NCBI GenBank assembly: GCA_030433055.1
Contig: JAUILJ010000014.1
Location: 1 to 23,658, forward strand
Origin: Polyangia bacterium
Lineage (GTDB): Bacteria; Myxococcota_A; Polyangia; Polyangiales; Polyangiaceae
DNA length: 23,658 bases
Direction: 5' to 3'
Shown piece after piece: positions 23,118 to 23,658 of the stretch; the stretch's first letter is position 1, and each line of letters begins with the position of its first letter. The translations under genes were made by a program, and so were the position numbers. The notes under the pieces are model-generated. The model was not told where the DNA came from. It ran no database searches and saw nothing but the letters and a program-made list of their open reading frames with translations.

Positions 23118-23658
23118 ATGTCCAAAAAGCTGATTGGGCTCATGGCGCTTGGAGCGGCGCTGCTCGCGCCGAGCATCGCCCTCGCGGATGAAGCTGCAAA
23201 GGTTTCCCAGGGCGAGTTCGTCGCGAACAACACGTGGATGATGGTGTGCACGGGCCTCGTGTTCATCATGCACCTCGGCTTCGCGACGCTGGAGACGGGG
23301 CTCACTCGAGCCAAGAACACCGTCAACATCCTGTTCAAGAACACGTTCATCGTGTGCATCGGCCTGCTCACTTACTACGTGATCGGATTTGGCCTGATGT
23401 ACCCGGGTGACTTCAACGGCTTCGCCGGCTTCGCGGGCTGGGGACTCCATCCGACGGCCGCGGGGATGACCACCGAGTATGCGGCGGGCGGCTACACCTA
23501 CTACACGGACTTCCTGTTCCAGGGCATGTTCGCGGCGACCTGCGCCACGATCGTCTCTGGCGCCGTTGCCGAGCGGATCAAGCTGAACAGCTTCATGATC
23601 TTCGCCGCGCTGTTCGTGGCGCTGGCATACCCCTTCGCGGGATCCTGGTTCTGGGGCG
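23118..23658 (+). CDS. amt: Ammonium transporter, N-terminal part (3' truncated)
   Basis: The frame from ATG 23118 stays open to the window end (180 codons). It encodes the N-terminal part of an Amt/MEP/Rh transporter, a trimeric channel for ammonium/ammonia in the inner membrane. A short basic start plus hydrophobic stretch ending ALADEA looks like the cleavable signal peptide seen in many proteobacterial AmtB proteins. Diagnostic segments follow: NNTWMMVCTGLVFIMHLGFATLETGLTRAKN (TM1 and its loop), NILFKNTFIVCIGLLTYYVIGFGLMYPG (TM2), DFLFQGMFAATCATIVSGAVAERIKL (TM3, the central Amt signature) and the start of TM4 ending SWFWG. Ammonium transporter genes usually lie next to a PII-protein gene (glnK); none is visible upstream, so it may follow outside the window. 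Confidence 0.95.
   Translation, partial: MSKKLIGLMALGAALLAPSIALADEAAKVSQGEFVANNTWMMVCTGLVFIMHLGFATLETGLTRAKNTVNILFKNTFIVCIGLLTYYVIGFGLMYPGDFNGFAGFAGWGLHPTAAGMTTEYAAGGYTYYTDFLFQGMFAATCATIVSGAVAERIKLNSFMIFAALFVALAYPFAGSWFWG

Overview
The window reads as chromosomal DNA from a high-GC, Gram-negative bacterium, most likely a Myxococcota/deltaproteobacterial relative. That placement is an inference from very GC-rich coding DNA (47 of 60 bases in a sampled stretch of the permease gene), many lipoprotein signals, an outer-membrane porin of the FadL type, an FHA-GGDEF protein and frequent 4-bp ATGA/GTGA gene overlaps. No rRNA, tRNA, insertion sequence, phage gene or CRISPR array was recognised.

Layout. 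(1) 1-509: 3' end of a DHH-family phosphoesterase. (2) 527-3020, minus strand: a c-di-GMP operon made of a receiver-EAL response regulator and, coupled by a GTGA overlap, an FHA-GGDEF cyclase, followed by a small coiled-coil protein. A nested ATCAAT/ATTGAT palindrome lies upstream. (3) About 3180-5843: a 2.6-kb stretch with no credible gene. It is lower in GC than the genes, dense in stable hairpins (several with UUCG or GNRA tetraloops), has a plausible promoter at 3531-3559 and ends in a very strong intrinsic terminator on the plus strand. This is the best candidate for something undescribed: a long structured RNA of about 2.3 kb. (4) 6000-8722, plus strand: a binding protein/ATPase/permease ABC importer of the BtuFDC/FecBCDE type. 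(5) 12569-8740, minus strand: Nudix hydrolase, VWA-like lipoprotein, a small unknown protein and a FadL-type porin, closely packed. (6) 12729-14333, plus: lipoprotein L,D-transpeptidase. (7) 19374-14392, minus: a three-gene secreted-protein operon (711-aa lipoprotein, a protein with beta-rich N-terminus plus HEAT-like helices resembling the lipid-transfer part of vitellogenin/MTP, and a metzincin protease). (8) 19729-20937, plus: lipoprotein of unknown function, possibly leaderless. (9) 22719-20974, minus: a three-TM protein of unknown function. (10) 23118-end, plus: an Amt ammonium transporter running off the window.

How the pieces fit: most proteins here act at the envelope (import, outer-membrane transport, peptidoglycan cross-linking, surface lipoproteins), while the c-di-GMP pair is cytoplasmic signalling. 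The terminator that ends the hairpin-rich region sits just upstream of the importer, so that region is either an independent RNA gene or partly a regulatory leader for the importer; the sequence alone cannot settle which.
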